Shown in pieces: positions 16,752 to 25,162 of a DNA stretch of 40,826 nucleotides. Origin of the DNA: Thermoplasmatota archaeon (GTDB lineage Archaea > Thermoplasmatota > Thermoplasmata > UBA10834). The stretch is taken from positions 1-40,826 of the forward strand of contig JAFGHM010000099.1 in NCBI GenBank assembly GCA_016930135.1, given 5' to 3'. The position numbers were made by a program, and so were the translations under genes. The notes under the pieces are model-generated. The model was not told the DNA's origin. It saw only the letters and a program-made list of their open reading frames with translations, and searched no databases. How positions within the stretch are numbered: position 1 is the stretch's first letter; each line of letters opens with the position of its first letter.

Positions 16752-17768
16752 ATGGCGGTCGGGATCTCCGGCTACGGAATCTACATACCGAGGTTCAGGA
16801 TAAAGCGAGAGGAGTACGCGAAGGCGTGGGGGTCGTTCTCGGCGGCCGGGGTGACCGAGAAGTCCGTGTTCGGCTTCGACGAGGATGCTCTCACAGCGGC
16901 CGCCAAGGTCACGAGGCGAGCGCTCGAGTCGGTCCCGATGGAGGCGGACATGGTGACGAGGTTCGCACTGGCCACGACATCCGCGCCGTACCTCGAGAAG
17001 CTGCTCTCCGGGACCGTCCTGGTAAGCGTGGGAATTCCCAACAGCGCCTTCACATCGGACCACACCAGCTCTACCAGGGCAGGGACCGAGGCCATGCTGG
17101 CTGCGTTCGAGCACGTCATGGCCACCCAATCAGGGAAGGCGGTGGTGGCGGCGGCAGATGCGCCTAAGGCGAGCATGTGGGACGCCGTGGAACACGCTTT
17201 CGGGGCCGGGGCGGCTGCGTTCGTCATCTCATCCGACAACCTCATCGCCGAACTCGAAGGACATTTCTCGTATGCTAGCGAGCACTTCGGAGAGAGGTTC
17301 AAGCCAAAGGACGACCCGCTCGTGCGCGACCTCAACGTCAAGAAGTTCGCCGAGGGATCCGTCGTCCGCAACACGACCAGTGCGGGATCTGCGCTCCTCA
17401 AGAAGCTGGGGAGGAAGCCTGAGGATTACCAGCATGTGGTCATCCAGCAGCCTGATGCCAGAGTGCCAGTCACCGTGGCATCCAGGCTCAAGTTCACTGA
17501 TGCGCAGCTCGCCTCGAGCCTCGTTTCGAAGACCCTGGGGGACCTGGGTGCGGCCTCCGTCCCCGTAGCTCTCGCATCTGCGCTTGATGCGGCAAAGGCT
17601 GGAGACAGGATCATGGTCATATCATACGGCTCCGGGGCTGGGAGCGACGCACTCAGCTTCAAGGTCGTGACGGACAAGAAGGCCACGGTCAGGGTGCAGG
17701 CGGATACCGAGAGAAGGGAGTACATCGACTATGTGAAGTATCTCAAGATCAAAGGAGCTATCCAGTGA
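16752..17768 (+). CDS. HMG-CoA synthase-like protein lacking the catalytic triad (probable pseudoenzyme)
   Basis: A 338-residue homologue of archaeal HMG-CoA synthase. N-terminal VGISGYGIYIPRFRIK, the EKSV...DEDA segment and C-terminal YGSGAGSDA mark the family. Compared from memory with the methanococcal enzyme, all three catalytic positions are changed. The Glu of SESHPY is Thr76 (TTSAPY), the nucleophilic Cys of ACKAGT is Thr108 (STRAGT), and the His of FHQP is Gln232 (IQQP). Canonical HMG-CoA synthesis is therefore unlikely. The start is the third of three consecutive ATGs, 6 bases after GGAGGTGA, which itself overlaps the thiolase stop. In the known archaeal thiolase-HMGCS-DUF35 complex the synthase contacts both partners, so this copy may be a structural or CoA-binding subunit of the thiolase. 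Confidence 0.85.
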   Translation: MAVGISGYGIYIPRFRIKREEYAKAWGSFSAAGVTEKSVFGFDEDALTAAAKVTRRALESVPMEADMVTRFALATTSAPYLEKLLSGTVLVSVGIPNSAFTSDHTSSTRAGTEAMLAAFEHVMATQSGKAVVAAADAPKASMWDAVEHAFGAGAAAFVISSDNLIAELEGHFSYASEHFGERFKPKDDPLVRDLNVKKFAEGSVVRNTTSAGSALLKKLGRKPEDYQHVVIQQPDARVPVTVASRLKFTDAQLASSLVSKTLGDLGAASVPVALASALDAAKAGDRIMVISYGSGAGSDALSFKVVTDKKATVRVQADTERREYIDYVKYLKIKGAIQ

Positions 17769-17779
17769 GGTGAGATGAG

Positions 17780-18193
17780 ATGGCGCATGTTTCGGTGCCC
17801 ATGTACTGGCGGACGATACCCCAGCGGTACAAGCTGATAGGCTACAAGTGCAAGAAGTGCGGAGCAGTGAACTTCCCGCCCAAGGGCGTGTGCAAGCAGT
17901 GTCAGAGCTCCTCCGAGTTCGAGGAGACGCACCTCAGCGGCAGGGGGAAAGTGCACACGTTCGTGCTCATAAGCGCAGGCGGGGCGCCTCCGGAGTTCGC
18001 AGAGCAGGAGAAGGCCGGAGGGCAGTATCCAGTTGCGATTGTGGAGCTCGAGGAGGGGCCCAAGGTAATAGGGCAGATCGCCGACATCGACCCCAAGGAG
18101 GTCAAGATAGGCATGCCCGTCAGGACCGAGCTCAGGAAGATATACACCGAAGAGGAAGTCATCAGATACGGCTTCAAGTTCGTTCCAGCATAG
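17780..18193 (+). CDS. DUF35 zinc-ribbon/OB-fold acyl-CoA-binding protein
   Basis: A 137-residue DUF35 protein: an N-terminal rubredoxin-like zinc ribbon (CKKCG then CKQCQ, residues about 24-43) followed by an OB-fold (G-x-VHTFVLI, PVAIVELEEGPKVIGQI, then KIGMPVRTEL). In archaea these proteins bridge thiolase and HMG-CoA synthase in the acetoacetyl-CoA channelling complex and are needed for activity of some haloarchaeal beta-ketothiolases. Here it sits directly behind a thiolase and an HMGCS-like gene, 11 bases from the latter, so a three-protein complex is the natural reading. GAGGTGAG provides the ribosome site. Confidence 0.9.
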   Translation: MAHVSVPMYWRTIPQRYKLIGYKCKKCGAVNFPPKGVCKQCQSSSEFEETHLSGRGKVHTFVLISAGGAPPEFAEQEKAGGQYPVAIVELEEGPKVIGQIADIDPKEVKIGMPVRTELRKIYTEEEVIRYGFKFVPA

Positions 18194-18210
18194 AGGCGGA
18201 GGTGGAGAAG

Positions 18211-19128
18211 ATGGAAGCAGGCAAGTTGACGACGATGAAGGAGGCCGTGTCCAGGTTCGTCAAGGACGGCGACACTGTGTACCTCGCCGGGTTCACGCAT
18301 ATGATCCCGTTCGCAGCAGGGCACGAGATAATGAGACAGAAGAGGAAGGACCTCACGCTCGCCAGGGCGACCCCCGACATAGTCTACGACCAGATGATAG
18401 CCGCGGGATGCTGCAAGAAGGTCGTCTTCAGCTACGCTGGCAACCCAGGAGTGGGCTCCCTGAGATGCTTCAGACGAGCCTTCGAGAAGGGGCTGCCGAA
18501 CCGGATAGAGATAGAGGAGTACTCGCACTTCGGGATGTCAGGCAGGCTCTTCGCGGGCGCGACCAACATGCCCTTCCTGCCGATTAGGACCAACACCGGC
18601 TCCGACCTGCCCCCTCAGAACCCGAACATACGCACTGTCAAGGACCCCTACACGGGCGATGAGATATCCGTGGTTCCCCCTCTGAAGCCAGATGTTGCTG
18701 TCGTGCACGTCCAGAGATGCGACGCGAACGGCAACTCGCATGTCTGGGGGATCATCGGGGAGCAGAAGGACACGGCATTCGCCTCCAAGAAGGTCATAGT
18801 CACCGCAGAGGAGATCGTGGACGAGTCCCTCATCAGGTCGGACCCCAACAGGACGCTGATACCGGACTTCGTCGTTCATGCGGTTGTGCACGAGCCCTGG
18901 GCGTGCCATCCGTCGTATGTGCAGGGCTACTACGACAGGGACAATGATTTCTACATGGAGTGGGACGAGATCACAAAGGAGCACGAATCCACGATGAGAT
19001 GGATGGACGAGTGGGTCTTCGGGGTCGAGGACAGGCAGCAGTATGTGAAGAAGATGACCACCGAGAAGATACTGAAGCTGCTCCCGAAGGCAGCGTATAG
19101 CTCCCCTGTGAACTACGGGAGCGTGTGA
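18211..19128 (+). CDS. CoA-transferase subunit A (glutaconate CoA-transferase type)
   Basis: A 305-residue family I CoA-transferase alpha subunit, close in pattern to GctA-type proteins. Visible family segments are VKDGDTVYLAGFTHMIP near the N-terminus, VGSLRCFRRAFEKG, and DVAVVHVQRCDANGN. ATG 18211 was chosen because GGCGGAGGTGGAG lies just upstream; the open frame continues 5' into the DUF35 gene only as an out-of-frame shadow. The catalytic Glu is contributed by the B subunit, whose gene follows after 13 bases. The GctAB group covers glutaconate and 3-oxoadipate transferases, so 3-oxo acids are plausible substrates; the context suggests the 3-oxo acid formed by the aminotransferase downstream. 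Confidence 0.85.
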   Translation: MEAGKLTTMKEAVSRFVKDGDTVYLAGFTHMIPFAAGHEIMRQKRKDLTLARATPDIVYDQMIAAGCCKKVVFSYAGNPGVGSLRCFRRAFEKGLPNRIEIEEYSHFGMSGRLFAGATNMPFLPIRTNTGSDLPPQNPNIRTVKDPYTGDEISVVPPLKPDVAVVHVQRCDANGNSHVWGIIGEQKDTAFASKKVIVTAEEIVDESLIRSDPNRTLIPDFVVHAVVHEPWACHPSYVQGYYDRDNDFYMEWDEITKEHESTMRWMDEWVFGVEDRQQYVKKMTTEKILKLLPKAAYSSPVNYGSV

Positions 19129-19141
19129 GGAGGCGATGGTG

Positions 19142-19894
19142 ATGGTGGATTACTCATCCAGTGAGCTGATGGTCGTCGTGGCGGCAAGGGAACTGAAGGA
19201 CTACGAGTCGGTGCTTGTCGGTGTCGGGATCCCGAACCTCGCCGCGAACCTCGCCAAGAAATTGCAGGCGCCACACCTGAACATGGTCTATGAGTCGGGT
19301 GCCGTCGGGTCGAACCCCACCAGGATGCCGTTGTCCATCGGCGACCCATGCCTCGTGACCGGCGCGAAGAGCATATGCTCGATGTACGAGCAGTTCGCGT
19401 ACTACCTTCAGGGAGGAAGGATAGACGTCGGGTTCCTCGGGGGGGCACAGATCGACAAGTACGGGAACATCAACTCGACCGTGATAGGCGGCTACAAGGC
19501 CCCCAAGGTCAGGTTGCCCGGGAGCGGAGGTGCCTGCGACATCGCCTCGAACGTCAAGAAGATCATAGTCATCACCCCGCACGAGAAGAGGCGGTTCGTC
19601 GAGAAGGTCGACTTCCTGACAAGCCCGGGCTTCATCGAGGGCAAGGATAAGTGGAGGCTGCTGAAGCTTCAGGGGGGAGGACCGTATGCTGTCATCACCA
19701 ACCTCGGCACGCTCAAGTTCGACGACGCCACGGGCGAGATGACCGTCGTGTCCCTGCACCCGGGTGTGACCATGGAGAAGGTCCAGGAGAACACACCCTG
19801 GAAGCTCAAGGTGGCCGACAAGCTGGAGCAGACCCAGGCGCCGTCGGAGAGAGAGATAATGGCGCTCCGGGCCCTGGACCCCGACAGGACATAA
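19142..19894 (+). CDS. CoA-transferase subunit B (glutaconate CoA-transferase type)
   Basis: A 250-residue beta subunit partnering the preceding gene. Glu51 in VYESGAVG is the expected catalytic Glu that forms the glutamyl-CoA thioester. Its presence separates this protein from IpdB-like CoA hydrolases of the same fold, which lack it. Further family marks are DVGFLGGAQIDKYGNINST and a Gly-rich GSGGACDIAS segment. The start at 19142 was preferred over ATG 19136 because GGAGG (19129-19133) leaves only 2 bases to the first ATG and 8 to the second. It lies between subunit A and the aminotransferase in one operon. Confidence 0.87.
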   Translation: MVDYSSSELMVVVAARELKDYESVLVGVGIPNLAANLAKKLQAPHLNMVYESGAVGSNPTRMPLSIGDPCLVTGAKSICSMYEQFAYYLQGGRIDVGFLGGAQIDKYGNINSTVIGGYKAPKVRLPGSGGACDIASNVKKIIVITPHEKRRFVEKVDFLTSPGFIEGKDKWRLLKLQGGGPYAVITNLGTLKFDDATGEMTVVSLHPGVTMEKVQENTPWKLKVADKLEQTQAPSEREIMALRALDPDRT

Positions 19895-19910
19895 CTGGGG
19901 TGAGGTTCTC

Positions 19911-21260
19911 ATGTGCGCTGGATTCAACCCGATCGCCGAGTACGAGGCGAGGACCAAGAAGAGCCGGCAGTGGTTCCACGAGGCGAGCGACCACCTTCCG
20001 GGTGGCGTTACTGGCAACGTGAAGTTCTACAAGCCATATCCCATATGTGCTGCAAGGGCCAAGGGCTCACATCTATGGGACCTTGACGGCAACGACTACA
20101 TAGACTACATGTTGTGTTTCGGCCCACTCATACTCGGACACGGCCACCCCAGGGTCATCAAGGCGATCCAAGATCAGCTCGAAAGGGACGGCACCACGAT
20201 CTTCGGGCCGCCTCACGAGCTGGAGACGAAGATGGCCGAACGCCTGAACAGGATATTCCCGTGCGCTGAGAGGACGCGCTTCACCAACTCGGGGCTCGAG
20301 GCGACTTTACATGCCCTCAGGGTCGCGAGGGGGTACAAGCGCAAGAACCGAATCGCGAAGTTCGAGGGGCACTACCACGGCTGCTACGACGAGGTCTTGG
20401 TCAGCCTCACGCCTTCCGAGGAGATCGCAGGGCCCGAGGTGGCGCCCCAATCGGTCTCCTGCTCTCTGGGCACCTCCGACTACACCCTCCAGAGCGTGCA
20501 GGTCCTCCCGTTCAACGACGTTGAGAGCTCAGTGCGGCTACTGAAAGCTCACAAGAACGACCTGGCCGCGCTGATAATGGAGCCGGTCCAGAGAGGATTC
20601 GTTGCAGCGGACCCAGAGTTCCTGAAAGCCATCCGGGAGGTAACGGACGACCTCGACATCATACTCATCTTCGACGAGGTGATGTCCGGCTTCAGGATGG
20701 ACAGGCTGGGAGGTGCGCAGACGATGTTCGGCGTCACCCCAGACATGATGTGCCTCGGCAAGATCATAGGTGGCGGGTTCCCGTGCGGGGCCTTCCTTGG
20801 CAGAAAGGACATAATGGATGTGGTCAATCCAGCCACACGCGCAAAGGACCAGCGGGTCTTCCACGGCGGAACATTCAACGGACACCCGACCGTCCTGGCC
20901 GCGGGCATGGCAACGCTGGATGTACTCGAGGAACCGGAGACCTACCCCTACCTAAACCGCATCACGGCGAAGCTGCAAGACGGCCTGAACGACCTGTTCG
21001 AAAGGCTCGGTGTCGTCGCGCAGGCGATCGGTCCAGGGTCGACCTTCAACATCGTCTTCGGCGACCAGAAGATATGCGACTACAGGGACGCGCTGCTCTG
21101 TGACGAGAAGAAGCGGCAGATCTTCGACTTCGGCATGCTGGCCCGGGGGATCCACTACCATCCGGACAAGCCGCTCTATACGTCGACAGCGCACACCGAC
21201 GAAGACATCGACCAGGCGCTGAAGACCGCTGAGGAAGTCCTCAAGCTCATGGGCAGCTGA
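19911..21260 (+). CDS. Class III PLP aminotransferase (glutamate-1-semialdehyde aminomutase-like)
   Basis: A 449-residue fold-type I PLP enzyme of the GSAM-like branch. The PLP lysine lies in LGKIIGGGFPCGAF (about residues 282-295), the cofactor Asp in LIFDEVMSGF, and the Gly/His-rich cofactor segment is GHYHGCYDE. It is probably not a haem-pathway HemL. The context is catabolic, HemL motifs such as NSGTEA are altered to NSGLEA, and the GSAM-like branch also contains beta-amino-acid aminotransferases. In this operon a role in transaminating beta-lysine or another beta-amino acid to the 3-oxo acid fits best (inference). ATG 19911 has GGGGTGAGG upstream. Its 3' end overlaps the convergent dapF gene by 14 bases. 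Confidence 0.83.
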   Translation: MCAGFNPIAEYEARTKKSRQWFHEASDHLPGGVTGNVKFYKPYPICAARAKGSHLWDLDGNDYIDYMLCFGPLILGHGHPRVIKAIQDQLERDGTTIFGPPHELETKMAERLNRIFPCAERTRFTNSGLEATLHALRVARGYKRKNRIAKFEGHYHGCYDEVLVSLTPSEEIAGPEVAPQSVSCSLGTSDYTLQSVQVLPFNDVESSVRLLKAHKNDLAALIMEPVQRGFVAADPEFLKAIREVTDDLDIILIFDEVMSGFRMDRLGGAQTMFGVTPDMMCLGKIIGGGFPCGAFLGRKDIMDVVNPATRAKDQRVFHGGTFNGHPTVLAAGMATLDVLEEPETYPYLNRITAKLQDGLNDLFERLGVVAQAIGPGSTFNIVFGDQKICDYRDALLCDEKKRQIFDFGMLARGIHYHPDKPLYTSTAHTDEDIDQALKTAEEVLKLMGS

Positions 21261-22134
21261 GACGTAGTCCAGGCCCCAGGGGCAGCTCCAAGGTTCCTTC
21301 GAACACGCGCACTGCCGGACCCGACATGACGATCGTGCCGTCATCTCTCACGCTTATCCGCATCCTGCCCCCCTCGGCGAACACGGTGACCGGGCCAGGG
21401 CGCACCCATCCTAACAGGAGCGACACGGCCGCACTCGCGGTCGCACCAGTCCCACATGCGAGCGTTTCGTCGTAGACACCTCTTTCGTAGGTCCGTATCC
21501 TTATCGTGTGCGGGGATGCTACCTGCACGAAGTTGAGGTTGACGCCTCGGGGGAAGAGGCGTTTGTTCGCGTTGACCGCATCTCCCATCTCCGACACCTT
21601 CAGTGGCCTGAGGTCGCTCGTCCTCGTCACGAAGTGCGGCTCCCCTGAGTTCACGAGGGCTCCAACCAAGGACCTGCCCCCTGTCCTGATTCGCACGTTC
21701 ATCATCGAATCCGAGTCGTGCCTCACGCCGGAATAGTAGGCCTTCAGGTGGCGTCCTGACGTGCGCACTCTGCCCATCTCGACGGAGTACTCACGGCCGG
21801 CCCTGACAACTTTCTTGATGCCGTCCTTCGAGAGCACCTCCACCTCATCCAACCCAAGCTTGTCCATCAGATGCGCGCCCACGCAACGTATACCGTTCCC
21901 GCACATGTCGGCTTCGTTGCCTGCAGGTTCGAACAATCGCATGGAACCGTCCACGCCCCTCGCGCGCTCGACGAATATCACCCCGTCGGCGCCGATCCCG
22001 AAATGACGGTCGGTCAGCATCCTAGCAAGTCTGCTGCGCTCTCTGTCACTCGTCTTCCTGCCTTGCATCTCGTCCGCGACTATGAAGTCGTTGCCGCAGC
22101 CATGGTACTTCTCGAACGCGAACCTGCGACTCAT
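21247..22134 (-). CDS. dapF: Diaminopimelate epimerase
   Basis: A 295-residue DapF-family protein that interconverts LL- and meso-diaminopimelate without a cofactor. Both catalytic Cys are present: Cys78 in ADMCGNGIRC and Cys227 in ACGTGATAS. YHGCGNDFI at 10-18 is the family entry motif. The start ATG 22134 lies about 29 bases from a minus-strand TATA, so the mRNA is probably leaderless. No other lysine-biosynthesis gene is beside it. It instead stands among amino-acid and D-amino-acid catabolic genes, so it might act in lysine synthesis or in handling DAP from bacterial peptides. Other epimerases of this superfamily (proline-type) have different surroundings of the Cys motifs. Confidence 0.9.
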   Translation of the reverse strand: MSRRFAFEKYHGCGNDFIVADEMQGRKTSDRERSRLARMLTDRHFGIGADGVIFVERARGVDGSMRLFEPAGNEADMCGNGIRCVGAHLMDKLGLDEVEVLSKDGIKKVVRAGREYSVEMGRVRTSGRHLKAYYSGVRHDSDSMMNVRIRTGGRSLVGALVNSGEPHFVTRTSDLRPLKVSEMGDAVNANKRLFPRGVNLNFVQVASPHTIRIRTYERGVYDETLACGTGATASAAVSLLLGWVRPGPVTVFAEGGRMRISVRDDGTIVMSGPAVRVFEGTLELPLGPGLRLSCP

Positions 22135-22158
22135 CCGACACCCCAGATGACGACTCCG

Positions 22159-22168
22159 GATATAAATC
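22159..22168 (-). promoter_or_regulatory. TATA box for dapF
   Basis: The minus strand reads GATTTATATC here, centred about 29 bases from the dapF start codon. This spacing fits a leaderless or nearly leaderless transcript. It lies in the 128-base divergent gap shared with the D-aminoacylase gene. Confidence 0.55.
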
Positions 22169-22262
22169 GTGGCTGGCGGCATCGCTCCATTGGAAACCTT
22201 CAATAGCCAGTCTGGCCTTCCCGGAGTCGTAACCCGGACTATCTCATTTCAAGAGGGAACGA

Positions 22263-23873
22263 ATGCACGACATGCTCATCGCGGGCGGCACTCTCGTCGA
22301 CGGCACCGGAGCGAAGCGCATCCCGAGGGACATCGCAATCGACGGCCACAAGATCTCGGGCGTCTACAAGCACTCGGAGGCGAAGGCGAAGGTCTTAATC
22401 GACGCAACCGACATGGTGGTCTGTCCTGGATTCATAGACATACATTCGCACTCAGAACTCCATCTTCTTGCCAATCCGTTCGCCGAGAGCAAGATACGGC
22501 AGGGCGTCACTACTGAGCTCGTGGGCAACTGCGGGGGGTCACCCGCACCTGCGCTCGGAATGGCGCGGGAGTCGCTTTTGGACTTCGCAAAGCAACTGGA
22601 CATCGATGTAGACTGGAGCACTCTGGACGAGTACCTTCTCAGGCTCTCGAACCTGACTACCTCCGTCAACGTAGCATGCCTTGTTGGCGCGACCAATCTG
22701 AGGGCTTCGGTGATGGGCAACCGAGATGCAAGGCCATCGGAGGAACAGATGTTCCAGATGAAGCATCTGCTCGCCGATGCGATGTTACAAGGCGCCTTCG
22801 GTCTCTCCTCTGGGCTGATATACGCTCCTGGATGTTACGCCGATACCGATGAGCTAGTGGACCTGGCATCGGTGTCGGCGTCTTTGGGCGGGTTCTACGC
22901 CAGCCACATAAGGGGCGAGGGGAGGACGCTTCTGAAGGCTGTCGCTGAGGCTTTGGAGATAGGCCGGCGCGCGCGCACCCGCGTTCAGATATCACATCAC
23001 AAGGCTTGTGGTAGAAGCTGCTGGGGCAATGTACGGAAGACGATGATGATGATCGAGGAGGCCAGGAGGTCGGGGGTGGACGTCGGGTTCGACGTCTACC
23101 CATACACCGCATCCTGCACCAGCCTTGACACCATTCTGCCCCCATGGGCCAGGGAGGGGAGCAAGGAGGACATAATCACCCGCCTGAAGGATCCTCTGGC
23201 CAGAGAGAAGGCGAAGGAGCAGATGACGGTCTTTTCCGATGAGTGGGAGGCGATCGCGGCAGAGGACGGATGGGAGAACATATGCGTGATAGGCCTCAGG
23301 AGCGACAAGTACCGGCCCTTCGAGAACAGGTCAGTTTCGGACATTGCGCTGGAGCTCGGCCGTGATCCTTCTGAAGTCGCACTCGACCTGATGATCGACG
23401 AGGACCTGATGGCAGGGGCGGTCTTTCATGAGATGTCGGAGGAAGATGTCGCCAGTGTTCTCGCCCACCCTCTGGCCTCAATAGGCTCCGACGGCGAGGC
23501 GGAGGCGCCCTATGGTATTATGGGCGAGACCGCGTCGCACCCCAGGGCCTATGGGACCTTCCCCCGGGTCCTCAGGCACTACGCACTCGACGCAGGACTG
23601 ATCACACTGGAGGAGGCCATCAGGAAGATGACATCACTGCCCGCGGAGAGGATCGGATTGAAGGACAGAGGCCTGGTGGCCCGCGGGATGAGAGCCGACA
23701 TAGTGATCTTCGACCCGCAGAGGGTCCGCGACAAGGCCACGTTCGACGATTCGCACGCCTATCCTGAAGGGATAGACTATGTGCTGGTGAACGGGATCGT
23801 GACGATAGATCATGGCAAGCATACGAGGGAGCGGGCCGGCCAGGTCCTAAGGCATTCTCCGAGCGTGTGCTAG
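22263..23873 (+). CDS. N-acyl-D-amino-acid deacylase (D-aminoacylase family amidohydrolase)
   Basis: A 536-residue amidohydrolase of the D-aminoacylase branch, releasing free D-amino acids from N-acyl-D-amino acids. The metal motif HSHSE is at 61-65 (H61, H63). The bridging Cys region is GNCGGSPAP, followed by ASHIRGEG, QISHHK and GSDGE, which supply the remaining His and Asp ligands. The N-terminal small beta-domain (MLIAGGTLVDGTG) and the C-terminal return (GMRADIVIFDP...VLVNG) are both complete. ATG 22263 follows GAGGG. It is divergent from dapF and convergent with the M20 peptidase. Some members act on N-acyl-D-Glu/Asp or on dipeptides; specificity cannot be told here. Confidence 0.9.
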   Translation: MHDMLIAGGTLVDGTGAKRIPRDIAIDGHKISGVYKHSEAKAKVLIDATDMVVCPGFIDIHSHSELHLLANPFAESKIRQGVTTELVGNCGGSPAPALGMARESLLDFAKQLDIDVDWSTLDEYLLRLSNLTTSVNVACLVGATNLRASVMGNRDARPSEEQMFQMKHLLADAMLQGAFGLSSGLIYAPGCYADTDELVDLASVSASLGGFYASHIRGEGRTLLKAVAEALEIGRRARTRVQISHHKACGRSCWGNVRKTMMMIEEARRSGVDVGFDVYPYTASCTSLDTILPPWAREGSKEDIITRLKDPLAREKAKEQMTVFSDEWEAIAAEDGWENICVIGLRSDKYRPFENRSVSDIALELGRDPSEVALDLMIDEDLMAGAVFHEMSEEDVASVLAHPLASIGSDGEAEAPYGIMGETASHPRAYGTFPRVLRHYALDAGLITLEEAIRKMTSLPAERIGLKDRGLVARGMRADIVIFDPQRVRDKATFDDSHAYPEGIDYVLVNGIVTIDHGKHTRERAGQVLRHSPSVC

Positions 23874-23881
23874 CAGAGGCT

Positions 23882-25111
23882 TCACCCGCATATGTCCAAG
23901 GCCGCCATCGAGTACACATGGGCGCATTGAATAAGGTCATCCACGAAGACGTACTCCACCCTCGAATGTGCTCCCGCGCCCCCCGGGCCGAAGACGACCG
24001 TGGGCATCTTGCCGAAGTGGGTCATGAGCGCCGCATCCGTCCATCCCCAGAACGTGGAGATCTTGGCTGGCCTCTTCGTCACGTCTTTGATCGCCCGCGC
24101 CAGAGACACCACGACCCGGTGGTCCTTCCTGACCACGTTCGGCACGTGCGTCATCGTCTTCATGTTGGCCGGGTCTCGCCTCAGCTCCGCCTTGAATCTC
24201 GGGTCCTCCTTCTTGAGCTCGTCGAATATCTGGAGTATCTCTCCGAAGACCTGCTGAAGCGTCTCCTCGGGCACCCATCTTCTGTCGATCCTGACGACGC
24301 AGTGGTCGGCCACGGAACTTGGCTGCTGGCCTCCTTGGATGACTCCCAGGTTGAGCGTCGGCGGAAGCGTGTGCCTGGACTTGCGCGCCCTCAGCTTCGG
24401 GAGCAGATCCTCCTCGACCTTGCCGACGAATCTCGCAGCCATCGAAATGGCGTTCACCCCTCTGTCCGCCTGTCCACCGTGGGCCGCCTTGCCGTGGAAG
24501 TGCGCCTCGAGCCATTCCAGGCCCCTATGAGATGGCTGTATCTCCATGTCCGTGGGCTCCCCCACGATGGCCATGTCCGCTCTCGGACCCCTGAGAATGA
24601 TGTCCTCTGTGCCCTCGCTCCTGCGCTCCTCACCGACGACCGCCGTCAGATAGAGGTTTCCGTCCAGCTCCACCTTCGAGCGCTCGATGGCAACCAGCGC
24701 CATCGCCATGGCTCCCAGGCCACCCTTCATGTCCAACGAGCCGCGTCCGTACAGCCTACCGTTCCTCACATCTGGCTTGAAGGGGGGTATGTTCATGTCG
24801 TAGGCTGGTACAGTGTCGGTGTGGCCGTTCAGCATCAAGCTCCTGCCACCGGACGATCCCTTCACTGCCGCGATCACGTTCGGCCTGTTCCTCTCGACGG
24901 TCCTGAGCCTGGACTCCACGCCCTCGTCCTCGAGGAACTCGTGGAGATGCTCCGCAACCTCCTTCTCCTGGGTGGGGACGTCCTCGTGGCTGGGTATCCT
25001 GACGAGGTCCCTGACGAGTCTCTCGACCTCCGCCTTCTTGACCGTCCGGAGAACCTTCTGCGGGTCCTTCCTGCGACCGGATGCCATATGAGCCCTCGCT
25101 GCCCGTGCCAT
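23882..25111 (-). CDS. M20-family metallopeptidase (ArgE/DapE/carboxypeptidase type)
   Basis: A 409-residue di-zinc amidohydrolase/peptidase. Ligands are H97 and D99 in NGHTDTVP, D127 in GRGSLDMKGG, the catalytic Glu161-Glu162 in GEERRSEGTED, a Glu in VGEPT and the final His in GAGAHSRVEYV. An inserted dimerisation domain with HGKAAHGGQADRGVNAI is typical of ArgE/DapE. ATG 25111 with GGAG 5 bases upstream was preferred over an upstream TTG at 25144. It is the last gene of the minus-strand operon behind DmpA and the two peptide ABC ATPases. That placement suggests a di- or aminoacyl-peptidase rather than a dedicated biosynthetic deacylase, though DapE-like desuccinylation cannot be excluded with dapF close by. 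Confidence 0.88.
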   Translation of the reverse strand: MARAARAHMASGRRKDPQKVLRTVKKAEVERLVRDLVRIPSHEDVPTQEKEVAEHLHEFLEDEGVESRLRTVERNRPNVIAAVKGSSGGRSLMLNGHTDTVPAYDMNIPPFKPDVRNGRLYGRGSLDMKGGLGAMAMALVAIERSKVELDGNLYLTAVVGEERRSEGTEDIILRGPRADMAIVGEPTDMEIQPSHRGLEWLEAHFHGKAAHGGQADRGVNAISMAARFVGKVEEDLLPKLRARKSRHTLPPTLNLGVIQGGQQPSSVADHCVVRIDRRWVPEETLQQVFGEILQIFDELKKEDPRFKAELRRDPANMKTMTHVPNVVRKDHRVVVSLARAIKDVTKRPAKISTFWGWTDAALMTHFGKMPTVVFGPGGAGAHSRVEYVFVDDLIQCAHVYSMAALDICG

Positions 25112-25162
25112 CGTGTCTCCGGGCAGATGCGTCTCCTCGTCCAAATAACTATCCAGATGGCC

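Noticed and set aside
15453-17129. Long open frame (558 codons) on the minus strand opposite the thiolase and HMGCS-like genes
   Set aside because: It is antisense to two genes with clear catalytic or fold motifs; its product is Arg/His/Leu-rich with no recognisable domain, as expected from GC-rich third-position bias.
15579-18193. Reading thiolase, HMGCS-like and DUF35 as the ordinary mevalonate-entry operon
   Set aside because: The HMGCS-like protein lacks Cys, Glu and His of the active site and the operon continues into CoA-transferase and aminotransferase genes. The thiolase itself could still serve both pathways.
19911-21260. Glutamate-1-semialdehyde aminomutase for haem synthesis (HemL)
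   Set aside because: No tetrapyrrole genes are nearby, the NSGTEA motif is altered, and the gene closes a CoA-transferase operon; a beta-amino-acid aminotransferase reading fits better.
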